DNA of 12,657 bases from Bacillota bacterium (GTDB lineage: Bacteria > Bacillota_A > Clostridia > DSM-8532). This document shows positions 1 through 6,364 of this stretch, one piece after another. The position numbers and the translations under genes are program-made. The DNA is taken from NCBI GenBank assembly GCA_023424865.1, contig JAFADM010000502.1, forward strand, positions 1 through 12,657. Direction: 5' to 3'. Each line of letters starts with the position of its first letter. Within the stretch, counting starts at the first letter, position 1. The notes beneath the pieces were generated by a model. The model made no database searches and was not told the DNA's origin. It saw only the letters and a program-made list of their open reading frames with translations.

Positions 1-288
1 CGGAATGATGCGCATTAGCTCCGGCAATGCGCCGCTGTGATCAATTTCGTTATGGTTTGCAATGATATAATCAATCCTTTTAAGATCAATTGTCTTTTTG
101 AGACGAGCCACAAACTCCTTGTCAAAAGGCTGCCATACGGTGTCAATCAAAGCGGTTTTCTTATCCTGCACCAGATAGGAATTGTAGGATGAGCCCCTGC
201 GTGTGGAATATTCATCGCCGTGAAATCTTTTAAGCTCCCAGTCGATCTTACCGACCCAGCTTACCTTTTCGGTTAACTTCTTTGACAT
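1..288 (-). CDS. fprA: Flavodiiron protein (FprA-type), N-terminal part, cut by window edge
   Basis: The first 96 codons of an A-type flavoprotein are present; the rest lies beyond position 1. The translation begins MSKKLTEKVSWVGKIDW and carries the metallo-beta-lactamase-fold diiron motif HNEIDHSG at about residues 79-86 (H-x-E-x-D-H), followed by ALPELM. That motif is diagnostic of flavodiiron proteins. Such cytoplasmic enzymes reduce O2 to water and/or NO to N2O, using electrons from rubredoxin or a related donor, and protect anaerobes from oxidative or nitrosative stress. The start at 288 is supported by an AAGGAGG ribosome binding site 7 bases upstream. The C-terminal flavodoxin domain is not visible, so FprA versus a flavorubredoxin-like longer form cannot be decided. 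The gene diverges from the rightward genes at 725-2099. Confidence 0.93.
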   Translation of the reverse strand, partial: MSKKLTEKVSWVGKIDWELKRFHGDEYSTRRGSSYNSYLVQDKKTALIDTVWQPFDKEFVARLKKTIDLKRIDYIIANHNEIDHSGALPELMRIIP

Positions 289-443
289 GTCAAAGCCTCC
301 TTATTTACTCTATACTAATGTTAGTTTACCACTTTTATTGCGTTGCTATTTGAACCTGGCAACATAGAGGCTTTTTTTTAAAATATACTCCATTATTTCT
401 TCGACTGTCGGAGAAGCAAAAGGACTTTATTTGTGTATGTAAT

Positions 444-464
444 TTTTCATGTTTCTCATGAAAA
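444..464. repeat. 8-bp inverted repeat upstream of promoter-like element
   Basis: TTTTCATG (444-451) and CATGAAAA (457-464) are perfectly complementary around a 5-base centre TTTCT. The repeat ends four bases before a TTGACA element. It has the size of a repressor or activator operator; no terminator-like T-run follows. The function is inferred from position only. Confidence 0.4.
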
Positions 465-468
465 CAAT

Positions 469-498
469 TTGACACCAATTTCATCCTACAGCTATATT
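469..498 (+). promoter_or_regulatory. Sigma-A-like promoter, TTGACA - 18 bp - TATATT
   Basis: A consensus -35 TTGACA (469-474) is followed after 18 bases by TATATT (493-498), five of six -10 positions. Transcription would start near 505 and run toward the gene at 725. That gives either a second, long-leader promoter (about 220 bases) or a promoter for a small RNA; no stable terminator hairpin was found before 725. Confidence 0.45.
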
Positions 499-669
499 CT
501 TTTTTGCGATTGATATAACCTCATTATTAATGATTTAAAGGCATAAACAGATATAGAAACTTACGTTCCGGTTTACTGTTATACAATAAAAGCCTGGTTT
601 AATTTCAAATTGTTATTTAGGTTAAATTCTTATTATCTACTGCCAAATGGATATCAAATACTGCCATCG

Positions 670-698
670 TTGATATTTCTGTTTTATTGCCATATAAT
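670..698 (+). promoter_or_regulatory. Promoter of the 725-2099 genes, TTGATA - 17 bp - TATAAT
   Basis: TTGATA (670-675), a 17-base spacer and a perfect TATAAT (693-698) place the transcription start near 705. That is about 20 bases ahead of the ATG at 725. A GTG at 707 would be essentially leaderless, so this promoter also supports the downstream start. Confidence 0.75.
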
Positions 699-724
699 TA
701 TCTCATGTGATGAGGAGGGTTTTT

Positions 725-1183
725 ATGGGAGATAATATTTTAAACCTTGAAGAGGCATTGGAATTTTTAAAGGTCAGTGAAAAAACACTCATTAAACTAC
801 TTCGTGAAGAACACCTTCCTGCCCGTAAAATTGGTCGGGAGTGGCGGTTCAGCCGGGAGGCACTGCTTCGCTGGCTTGCTTCCGGGGACTCTATTGACTA
901 TATTAATCAGAATGAACGCTATATGGTTTCAGAAGATGTACCTGGAACTTCTTCTTACTTATTTGATGAAATTATAAAAATGCTATCTGATCTGGGGCAA
1001 AATGATAATAATATAAAAGTCTTATTGCATGAGATGGACAGGGATATCATCATCCCACAGGAAGCCACACTCCGTGTCAGCTATAAGCAACAAAGAGATG
1101 TTGAGAAACTGGAATTTAAGATTTTTTGGGATCTGCGCGAGGAATCCAAACTAGAAGCCAATCAAAAAACGAAATCTCCATAA
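725..1183 (+). CDS. Excisionase-family helix-turn-helix DNA-binding protein
   Basis: A 152-residue protein. Residues about 5-54 form an excisionase/MerR-like helix-turn-helix domain: NLEEALEFLKVSEKTLIKLL, then the wing segment ARKIGREWRFSREALLRWL. This fold (HTH_17) binds DNA as a small regulator. The C-terminal 95 residues (ending about KLEFKIFWDLREESK) have no motif I recognise and may be a dimerisation or ligand region. I chose the ATG at 725 because GAGGAGGG (712-719) lies 5 bases before it. The frame is open to a GTG at 707, but that would lack a ribosome binding site. The EamA gene follows 55 bases later without a visible terminator, so the two are probably co-transcribed. The exact target is unknown. 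Confidence 0.8.
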   Translation: MGDNILNLEEALEFLKVSEKTLIKLLREEHLPARKIGREWRFSREALLRWLASGDSIDYINQNERYMVSEDVPGTSSYLFDEIIKMLSDLGQNDNNIKVLLHEMDRDIIIPQEATLRVSYKQQRDVEKLEFKIFWDLREESKLEANQKTKSP

Positions 1184-1238
1184 TAAGTTGCTTAAAAAAA
1201 CTGTAATCCAAAAAATTAATAGTGATGGAGGGATATAA

Positions 1239-2099
1239 ATGTGGCTTCTATATGCTTTTGGATCTGCACTGTTCGCAGGAATGACAGCTGTTTTAGCGAA
1301 AATCGGTATTAAAAATACCGACTCCAACCTGGCGACGGCACTTCGCACAATCATTGTGCTTTTGTTTTCATGGCTAATGGTTTTCGTTGTGGGTTCACAG
1401 AATACTATTGGTACAATTTCTTCCCGCAGCTTTATCTTCCTGATTCTTTCAGGCGGGGCAACCGGTGCGTCCTGGTTATGCTATTTTAAAGCCTTGCAGC
1501 TCGGAAATGTAAATAAAGTGACCCCCATTGACAAGAGCAGTACAATATTGACAATCCTGCTTGCTTTTTTGTTTTTAGGGGAGATACCTACTGTGTGGAT
1601 GGGAATTGGAATTGTTCTGCTTGCAGCTGGGACCTACCTTATGATCCAACTGAGGGAATCGGAGAACTCAGTCGTTAAGAGCAAATCATGGCTATTTTAT
1701 GCCGTTTTATCTGCTGTCTTTGCCGCATTAACCTCAATCCTTGGAAAAATTGGAATTCAGGGAATCGAATCAAATTTAGGGACAGCAATCCGCACAATTG
1801 TTGTGTTGGCTATGGCCTGGGGAATTGTTTTGTTTCAAAAAAAGTATGTTCTCATAAAGGATATTGACAGGAAAAGCTGGATATTTATAATGCTTTCCGG
1901 CCTTGCAACCGGCCTCTCATGGCTTTGCTATTACCGAGCGCTCCAGGAGGGCAAGGCTAGCCTGGTTGTGCCCATTGACAAATTGAGTATTGTCGTTGCC
2001 ATTACATTTTCTAATATATTTCTCAAAGAAAAGCTTTCGGGGAAAGCCTTTGTCGGGTTGCTGCTTGTCATATCCGGGACCTTATTACTGCTATTATAG
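1239..2099 (+). CDS. EamA-family (drug/metabolite transporter) membrane protein
   Basis: A 286-residue, very hydrophobic protein made of two homologous halves, residues about 1-137 and 147-286. The halves repeat the same segments: AKIGIKNTDSNLATALRTI versus GKIGIQGIESNLGTAIRTI, GATGASWLCYFKALQLG versus LATGLSWLCYYRALQEG, and VTPIDKSS versus VVPIDKLS. This internal duplication with about ten membrane spans is the EamA/DMT architecture: inner-membrane exporters or importers of small metabolites, amino acids or drugs. The substrate cannot be read from the sequence. GGAGGG sits 7 bases before the ATG. The gene follows the helix-turn-helix gene at 725 in the same direction. No rho-independent terminator is evident after the TAG. 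Confidence 0.9.
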   Translation: MWLLYAFGSALFAGMTAVLAKIGIKNTDSNLATALRTIIVLLFSWLMVFVVGSQNTIGTISSRSFIFLILSGGATGASWLCYFKALQLGNVNKVTPIDKSSTILTILLAFLFLGEIPTVWMGIGIVLLAAGTYLMIQLRESENSVVKSKSWLFYAVLSAVFAALTSILGKIGIQGIESNLGTAIRTIVVLAMAWGIVLFQKKYVLIKDIDRKSWIFIMLSGLATGLSWLCYYRALQEGKASLVVPIDKLSIVVAITFSNIFLKEKLSGKAFVGLLLVISGTLLLLL

Positions 2100-2372
2100 A
2101 TTTATCCTGCCTGATGATCCAGAGTTACAAGGACGCAACCCTATGGCGTACCCCTTTTATACTGGGCAAATAAGTCCTCTTAAACCACCGTCTGACTAGA
2201 AGGCGTGAATTGTTTGCCACAAGAGGTTAAAAAAGTATGTGTGGCATTCATGCAGGGAGTTCTCTTCGCAGGTTCACAAAGACGTCGCAACACTGTTAAT
2301 GAGCAGCGTAAACCAGCATGTTGTAACATGTATCTTTATAATTACCTCACCTGTCTCATAGCATTACGATAT
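2100..2372. other. Convergent intergenic spacer without a recognised gene
   Basis: This is the gap between the EamA stop and the terminator of the leftward two-component operon. All frames carry stops or only very short ORFs. A small palindrome, CATGTT-GT-AACATG, lies near 2318-2331. No terminator for the rightward EamA transcript was found. Confidence 0.5.
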
Positions 2373-2418
2373 TAAAAATCCACTTGCTATCTGGTACCAA
2401 ACCAGTATAAGCAAGTGG
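2373..2418 (-). terminator. Rho-independent terminator of the two-component operon
   Basis: CCACTTGCT (2380-2388) pairs with AGCAAGTGG (2410-2418). An inner CTGGT/ACCAG stem (2391-2395 with 2401-2405) closes a 5-base loop. On the minus strand the hairpin is followed at once by ATTTTT. It lies about 37 bases past the response-regulator stop, so it ends the leftward transcript. Confidence 0.75.
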
Positions 2419-2454
2419 AATAAACGCATCTGTAATAGAGTTAACCTAAATAGA

Positions 2455-3144
2455 TTACACCTTAAACCGGTAGCCGGCACCCCTAACCGTCTGGATATAA
2501 TGAGGATTGCTCGCATCCTCTTCTATTTTGTCCCTCAGGCGGTTAATATGGACGGCAACAGTGGCGTTGTCGCCCATAGCATCCATACCCCAGATGCGCT
2601 CGTAGAGAGTTTCGCGGTTGAACACTACGTCTACGTTGAGTACCATAAACAGCAATAATTCGTATTCTTTATTTTTTAACTCAATTTCTGTTTCGTTCAC
2701 ATAGACCCGGTGGGTTTCGGTGTTAATGCGGATATTGCCTATACTAATTTGTGTTAACGCTGATTTGCCCGTCTGTTTTAACCTAGCGTACCGCGCCAGA
2801 TGCGCCTTGACATATGCCACAAGCACGCTTGGAGAAAAGGGTTTTTCAATATAATCATCAGCCCCTAGTCCAAGCCCGCGTATCTTGTCGATATCCTCCC
2901 GCCGCGCCGTTACCATCAGGATCGGAATATCCAACGCCTCCCGCAACTCACGGCATACGGTAAAACCATCTATGCCAGGAAGCATAAGATCCAGCAGAAT
3001 TAAGTCAAAACCACCTTGTAATGCTTTTTCTATTCCAATTTTGCCATCCGTTGCTATCTCAACTTCAAAAAAATTAATCTCGAGGTAATCTCTCTCGATA
3101 GCGGCAATAGCGGTGTCATCTTCTATTATCAATATCTTTTCCAT
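2455..3144 (-). CDS. OmpR/PhoB-family response regulator
   Basis: A 229-residue two-domain regulator. The receiver domain (about residues 2-115) has the acidic pair E8/D9-D10, the phospho-acceptor D52 in LLDLMLPGIDG, T79 in MVTAR and K101 in EKPFSP. The C-terminal winged-helix trans_reg_C domain (about 130-228) ends HINRLRDKIEEDASNPHYIQ...RGAGYRFKV, typical of the OmpR/VanR-like subgroup. It is a cytoplasmic transcription factor activated by phosphotransfer from the kinase encoded just upstream. Its ATG is one base after the kinase TAA, and GAGGG inside the kinase end serves as its ribosome binding site, so the two are translationally linked. Candidate DNA targets are the 11-bp-periodic heptamer arrays at 4687-4715, 4733-4772 and 5079-5118. 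That link is inferred. Confidence 0.95.
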   Translation of the reverse strand: MEKILIIEDDTAIAAIERDYLEINFFEVEIATDGKIGIEKALQGGFDLILLDLMLPGIDGFTVCRELREALDIPILMVTARREDIDKIRGLGLGADDYIEKPFSPSVLVAYVKAHLARYARLKQTGKSALTQISIGNIRINTETHRVYVNETEIELKNKEYELLLFMVLNVDVVFNRETLYERIWGMDAMGDNATVAVHINRLRDKIEEDASNPHYIQTVRGAGYRFKV

Positions 3145-3145
3145 G

Positions 3146-4639
3146 TTATCCCTCTACCTTCGGCAGAAAAATCACAATATCCAGACCGCCATGTTCACCA
3201 AGTTTTGCCTCAATGTTCCCGTTCATGCGGTGTACCGCGTTAGCTGCAATGGCCAGTCCAAGACCACTACCGAGATTTGGGTTCTGTCGCGACGGATCGC
3301 TGCGGTAAAACACCTCGAACAGATGGGGCAGTGCCTCCTGTGAAACACCAGGTCCATTGTCACAAAGAGATAAACGATATCTTCCGTTTTCTTCCTCCAA
3401 GGAAATGTGCAGATTTCCAGTTGTCTTTGTTTTATACTTTAAGCTGTTCTCCATAATATTAGTAAGCACACGCCGAAGCTGATCCGAGTCAGCCATCACC
3501 GTCGCCGGAATCAGCGTACCGGTGGAAAGAATAAGACCATTTTCCTCGTATTCCGTACCTACCGCTCGGACAAGCTGTCGAATCTCATCGTCGAGTTGTA
3601 AAGGCTCTGGATTGTCTGGGTATTCACCTAATTCCATTTTAGAGAACAAAAATATCTTTGCTAACATACGGTCAATATCTTCAGCCTTGCTCTTTATGGT
3701 TTCCAGATACCCTCTTTGGGCTTCCGGCGTTTTGGCCACGCCATCTAAAAGGCCCTCTACATAAGCACGGATTGAGGTCAGCGGGCTGCGGAGATCGTGT
3801 GAGACGCCGACAAGAAGTTCCTTCCGGCTTTGCTCATGTTGCTGTAACTGATTAACAGAGGCTTTGAGTCGGACAGCCATTTCGTTGAAATCCGCACAGA
3901 CAGGCGCAAACTCATCCTGCGTTCTATATTCGATGCGATACTCTAAATTGCCCTCACTGATGTGCCGCACGCCATCAGAGAGAATATCCAGAGGGCGTTC
4001 GATCTTCTGGAAAACGAATTTAGTCAGAAAACGATTTGTGACTATAATAGAGAGAATTGTGGAAACGATTAATAGGAGTGCTGACAGCGCAATGCCAATC
4101 TTAAGTGTACCATAGGACAGCTCCGATGGGCTGGCAAAGATTGCAATGCGGTAAATGATGCCGTTAATTTGGGGCCGACGGACGTATAATTCCCGGCTCC
4201 CGTTGGAAACAAAGCCCTCGCCACCCACTGTGTCCACAGCTGTCAACAGTGTTTCATCTGCATCGGTACTTAGACCATATTGATAAATACTCTCTCCGGA
4301 GGAATCTATGAACAGCATCATTGAGCCTTGGTCAAGTGCACGGCTGAGTTCTGTCAATCCTTCCGTCTGACCCGTGTGAGCTACATCATCCAGAGTATTT
4401 TCAACCATCATGGCGATGCTCCTGCTGGCCTTGTAAAAGTCCTCGCTGTCCTCGAAACCAACTCCCGCACTATGCGTAACTGAAAACCATATTATGCCCA
4501 CACACGTAAAAGCAATAAGCCCAGTGATCATTACCGGCACGAGAATCATCAGAATATTTGAAATAACAAGCCGATTTTTAATGGATATGTTTTTATCATT
4601 TAATATAAACATATTTTTTATCTTCAAAATGAACACCAC
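3146..4639 (-). CDS. Membrane sensor histidine kinase
   Basis: A 497-residue kinase. A first membrane span (about residues 27-54) and a second (about 178-200) enclose a roughly 125-residue extracytoplasmic sensor. Then come a HAMP linker (about 201-254), the HisKA helix pair with H281 in VGVSHDLRSPLTSIRAY, and the HATPase domain with N-box N394/N398, G1 box DNGPG (427-431) and G2 box GSGLGL (457-462). The protein should autophosphorylate H281 and pass the phosphate to D52 of the regulator encoded one base downstream. Kinase-first order is the less common arrangement. The GTG start at 4639 is favoured by AGAAGG 7 bases upstream; an ATG at 4612 has no ribosome binding site. The signal is unknown, but the neighbouring envelope genes make a cell-envelope or antimicrobial cue plausible. 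Confidence 0.93.
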   Translation of the reverse strand: MVFILKIKNMFILNDKNISIKNRLVISNILMILVPVMITGLIAFTCVGIIWFSVTHSAGVGFEDSEDFYKASRSIAMMVENTLDDVAHTGQTEGLTELSRALDQGSMMLFIDSSGESIYQYGLSTDADETLLTAVDTVGGEGFVSNGSRELYVRRPQINGIIYRIAIFASPSELSYGTLKIGIALSALLLIVSTILSIIVTNRFLTKFVFQKIERPLDILSDGVRHISEGNLEYRIEYRTQDEFAPVCADFNEMAVRLKASVNQLQQHEQSRKELLVGVSHDLRSPLTSIRAYVEGLLDGVAKTPEAQRGYLETIKSKAEDIDRMLAKIFLFSKMELGEYPDNPEPLQLDDEIRQLVRAVGTEYEENGLILSTGTLIPATVMADSDQLRRVLTNIMENSLKYKTKTTGNLHISLEEENGRYRLSLCDNGPGVSQEALPHLFEVFYRSDPSRQNPNLGSGLGLAIAANAVHRMNGNIEAKLGEHGGLDIVIFLPKVEG

Positions 4640-4659
4640 CTTGATGCCTTCTATTCTAA

Positions 4660-4668
4660 ATTATAACA
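4660..4668 (-). promoter_or_regulatory. Extended -10 promoter of the kinase/regulator operon
   Basis: On the minus strand TGTTATAAT forms an extended -10 (TG-N-TATAAT) with a perfect hexamer at 4665-4660. The start of transcription would be near 4653, with the ribosome binding site at 4652-4647. No good -35 hexamer is present at 17-18 bases; instead a heptamer array ends 21 bases upstream, as expected for a promoter needing an activator. Confidence 0.6.
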
Positions 4669-4686
4669 TGGACTTTCAGGATAGTA

Positions 4687-4715
4687 TTTAAACACAACAT
4701 AAACAATGTAAATAC
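4687..4715 (-). promoter_or_regulatory. Candidate response-regulator binding array facing the kinase operon
   Basis: Read on the minus strand, three heptamers follow each other at exact 11-bp steps: GTATTTA (4715-4709), GTTTATG (4704-4698) and GTTTAAA (4693-4687), with 4-base spacers CATT and TTGT. The last ends 21 bases before the -10 at 4665, where a -35 would sit. Heptamers on one helix face are the known target form of OmpR/PhoB-family regulators. Assignment to the adjacent regulator is inference. Confidence 0.45.
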
Positions 4716-4732
4716 AGCTTTCTTTTTCCTTT

Positions 4733-4772
4733 GTTTAAGAGCAGTTTAACTCCAGTTTTACTGGAGTTAAAC
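4733..4772 (+). promoter_or_regulatory. Candidate response-regulator binding array, four heptamers at 11-bp steps
   Basis: Four heptamers start at 4733, 4744, 4755 and 4766: GTTTAAG, GTTTAAC, GTTTTAC and GTTAAAC, each separated by 4 bases (AGCA, TCCA, TGGA). The same stretch also forms a 13-bp perfect inverted repeat (4743-4755 with 4761-4773, 5-base loop) but has no T-run, so it is not a good terminator. Twenty bases after the last heptamer lies TATAAA (4793-4798), a plausible -10 for rightward transcription. That mirrors the 21-base spacing of the minus-strand array. A related 41-bp copy lies at 5080-5120. Confidence 0.55.
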
Positions 4773-4851
4773 TTAAGATGCTATTTTAACATTATAAAAT
4801 GCCGTAATATTGTGGATGAAAGTGCCCTTGAAAAGGAGGTCAAAAAATAAT

Positions 4852-5106
4852 TTGCCAGCCCGTATTTTTTCTGTGTTTATGTCGAGCGGCCGACACGGTT
4901 ATCCTAACAGCTTTATCAATCCTTTAAATTCTGCAGGCATAATTGAAATGAGTAGTGTGTTTTCGTTAAATGATAGCGATATAGCTATGCTGCTAAAGTA
5001 TATTCAGCGATTTCGTTTGTTTTCAAAAGCTTTTCCTATATCCTTTTATTTTCAGCTGGCTTCTCTGGTACAAAAAAAGTTTAAGAACAGTTTATTTCTA
5101 TTTTGA
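4852..5106 (+). pseudogene. Short unrecognised ORF, probably decayed
   Basis: An ORF of about 84 codons begins LPARIFSVFMSSGRHG and ends KKFKNSLFLF. A textbook Shine-Dalgarno AAAAGGAGGT (4831-4840) lies upstream, but the only start in reach in this frame is a TTG 12 bases after it, which is rather far. The open frame extends back to a TTG at 4810 with no ribosome binding site. I recognise no family, and neighbouring frames are broken by stops. It could be a small regulated protein of the two-component regulon or the remains of a longer gene; decay is my preference because the following 350 bp look degenerate too. The second heptamer array begins within its last codons (5079). Confidence 0.25.
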
Positions 5107-5118
5107 GTGGAGTTTAAC
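5079..5118 (+). promoter_or_regulatory. Second rightward response-regulator array upstream of the envelope genes
   Basis: Heptamers at 5079, 5090, 5101 and 5112 read GTTTAAG, GTTTATT, TTTTGAG and GTTTAAC, again with 4-base spacers. Positions 5080-5120 match 4734-4774 at 33 of 41 bases with no gap, and the divergence is concentrated in the middle two units. The array sits upstream of the methyltransferase, PAP2 fragment and DedA genes and is the natural candidate for coupling them to the two-component system. Confidence 0.5.
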
Positions 5119-5130
5119 TTGGTGTATTAT
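5103..5130 (+). promoter_or_regulatory. Possible promoter, TTGAGT - 16 bp - TATTAT
   Basis: TTGAGT (5103-5108) and TATTAT (5125-5130, five of six consensus) are 16 bases apart and overlap the end of the heptamer array. Transcription would begin near 5137 and reach the methyltransferase after a leader of about 335 bases. Confidence 0.35.
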
Positions 5131-5470
5131 TCTTAAATTAATTTCAAAGAAAGGCGGTTGAAAAAATCGGAATATGTTCTTGAAACTAAGGTCGATTGTC
5201 TGGGGATATGATCCATTAGGAATTGCGACATTTTCAAATATGCTTGGTAAAGTTGGATGTAAAATAGGCAGCGGGCAGCTCTGACTTCGATATGTTTGCT
5301 GTTAATTGTTCTATTGATAGTACGTTTCTTGAACGGAAAGATTATCAATCCTGCCATTTGATGTGGCACTTAATAAGCAAAAGCTATAAGGTCTGCGGAG
5401 AATTAACCGGCAGCCGAGTACCTTTTGCATAAATTGCGAAGATGCTGAAGCAGGAGAAAAAAGAGGCTTG
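5131..5470. other. Leader or decayed coding region before the methyltransferase
   Basis: Short open stretches in different frames occur in succession: from the ATG at 5174 to a TGA near 5284, then an open run ending in a TAA near 5431. Both have peptide-like composition but no family I recognise. This fits the remains of one or two genes with frameshifts, or a long untranslated leader. No riboswitch fold was recognised. Confidence 0.3.
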
Positions 5471-5959
5471 ATGATGATTATATTAATTTTAGGAGTTACT
5501 GCAACCATACTTTGGGTAATTCACTACATCAGCTATTTTCATTTAAAAAAACTGATATTGGCAAAGCATAGATGGGATCTAAATATTTGCTGCGGAAAGA
5601 CTGATGGAGGCGGAATCAATGCTGATATATTCAAGCATGAGGATGTCCCGAAGTTTGTTTTCATTCAAAACATTTACCGCCTACCCTTTGCTGATAAAGC
5701 ATTTGACAGAATACTCTGCTCTCACACGCTGGAGCATGTTGAGGATCCTGTATCGTTTTATAAAGAGCTCACCCGTGTGGGCAGAGAAGTAACAATTGTA
5801 ATTCCCCCTCTTTGGGATATATGCGCTGTTTTCAATATTTTTGAGCACAGGTGGATTTTTTTAAGCTTTAAAAAAGAACATGCCAACTTGCCCAAATATA
5901 TAAAATTTCCGCTAGCGGACGTAATTCAAAAAAAACTTGGTCAAAAGATTCATGCATAA
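5471..5959 (+). CDS. Membrane-anchored class I SAM-dependent methyltransferase-like protein
   Basis: A 162-residue protein. Residues 2-22 form a membrane anchor (MIILILGVTATILWVIHYI). The catalytic part has a glycine-rich segment ICCGKTDGGG (39-48) in place of the usual motif I, then LPFADKAFDRILCSHT and LEHVEDP (71-93), typical of the Methyltransf_11 group, and the strand VTIVIPP (107-113). Short size and membrane tethering suggest it acts on a lipid-linked or envelope substrate at the inner face, but the acceptor is unknown. The ATG at 5471 follows AGAGG with 4 bases; a second ATG at 5474 gives 7. The PAP2 fragment and DedA gene follow in the same direction, so an envelope lipid operon is likely. 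Confidence 0.75.
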   Translation: MMIILILGVTATILWVIHYISYFHLKKLILAKHRWDLNICCGKTDGGGINADIFKHEDVPKFVFIQNIYRLPFADKAFDRILCSHTLEHVEDPVSFYKELTRVGREVTIVIPPLWDICAVFNIFEHRWIFLSFKKEHANLPKYIKFPLADVIQKKLGQKIHA

Positions 5960-6075
5960 TTTCACTATAAATGGTTTATAGCCAGGCGGTAACTGCAATT
6001 CCGTCGTTTAAACCATGCAATAAGTATAAAACAGCTACCGTAAAAGCTTCAGTATTCAGCTTAAAAGAAGAAAAG

Positions 6076-6336
6076 ATGTTTAAACGAAAAAAATGGTTTG
6101 TGGCAATACCAATTGTGCTATTTGCAAAGTTGTCTATCTGCGTTCAAGCAAAAATTACTGCTCTTTTTGAGGGGTGGGCTTATGGAGAAGTAGTTGAGAA
6201 TATGTCTCCGGTATTAACTGTAATTATAAAAGGTATCACGCATATAGGTGATTCCATTTCTGTTTGGATTTGCACTATCATTGTTTATTTATTTCCTATG
6301 GGAAAGCAGATTGTTAAATTAGTACACAAAAACTAA
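6076..6336 (+). pseudogene. Truncated PAP2-superfamily phosphatase (N-terminal third only)
   Basis: Residues 1-87 from the ATG at 6076 resemble the N-terminus of bacterial membrane PAP2 phosphatases: a first membrane span (WFVAIPIVLFAKLSICV), the segment FEGWAYGEVVENMSP, then THIGD and a second span ending in YLFP. The frame ends at MGKQIVKLVHKN, before any catalytic motif (KX6RP, PSGH and SRX5HX3D are all absent). DedA starts 28 bases later, so the rest is deleted rather than frameshifted. Intact relatives dephosphorylate undecaprenyl diphosphate, phosphatidate or similar lipids. The open frame extends upstream to 5971, but that part does not look like the family, and no strong ribosome binding site precedes 6076. 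The fragment cannot be an active phosphatase. Confidence 0.6.
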
Positions 6337-6364
6337 CCGGTCTGATAAGGAAGGGAGTTAGAAA

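Larger units (their letters stand above)
289..668. other. AT-rich divergent intergenic region
   Basis: No convincing gene is seen between the flavodiiron start and the promoter at 670. The stretch contains a hairpin-like inverted repeat (444-464) directly upstream of a promoter-like element (469-498), both described separately. The minus strand presumably also carries the flavodiiron promoter just upstream of 288, but no clear -35/-10 pair was found there. Confidence 0.5.

Noticed and set aside
2885..4115. Several open frames on the plus strand across the kinase and regulator genes.
   Set aside because: They are antisense to strongly supported two-component genes, lack ribosome binding sites and show no family features.
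4743..4773. 13-bp perfect inverted repeat read as a rho-independent terminator.
   Set aside because: There is no T-run on either side, and the stretch is better explained as four direct heptamers with a mirrored, related copy at 5080-5120.
5974..6013. GTTTATA at 5974 and GTTTAAAC at 6006 between the methyltransferase and PAP2 fragment, considered as a further regulator array.
   Set aside because: They are 32 bp apart, not a multiple of 11, and the intervening in-phase positions do not match the heptamer.
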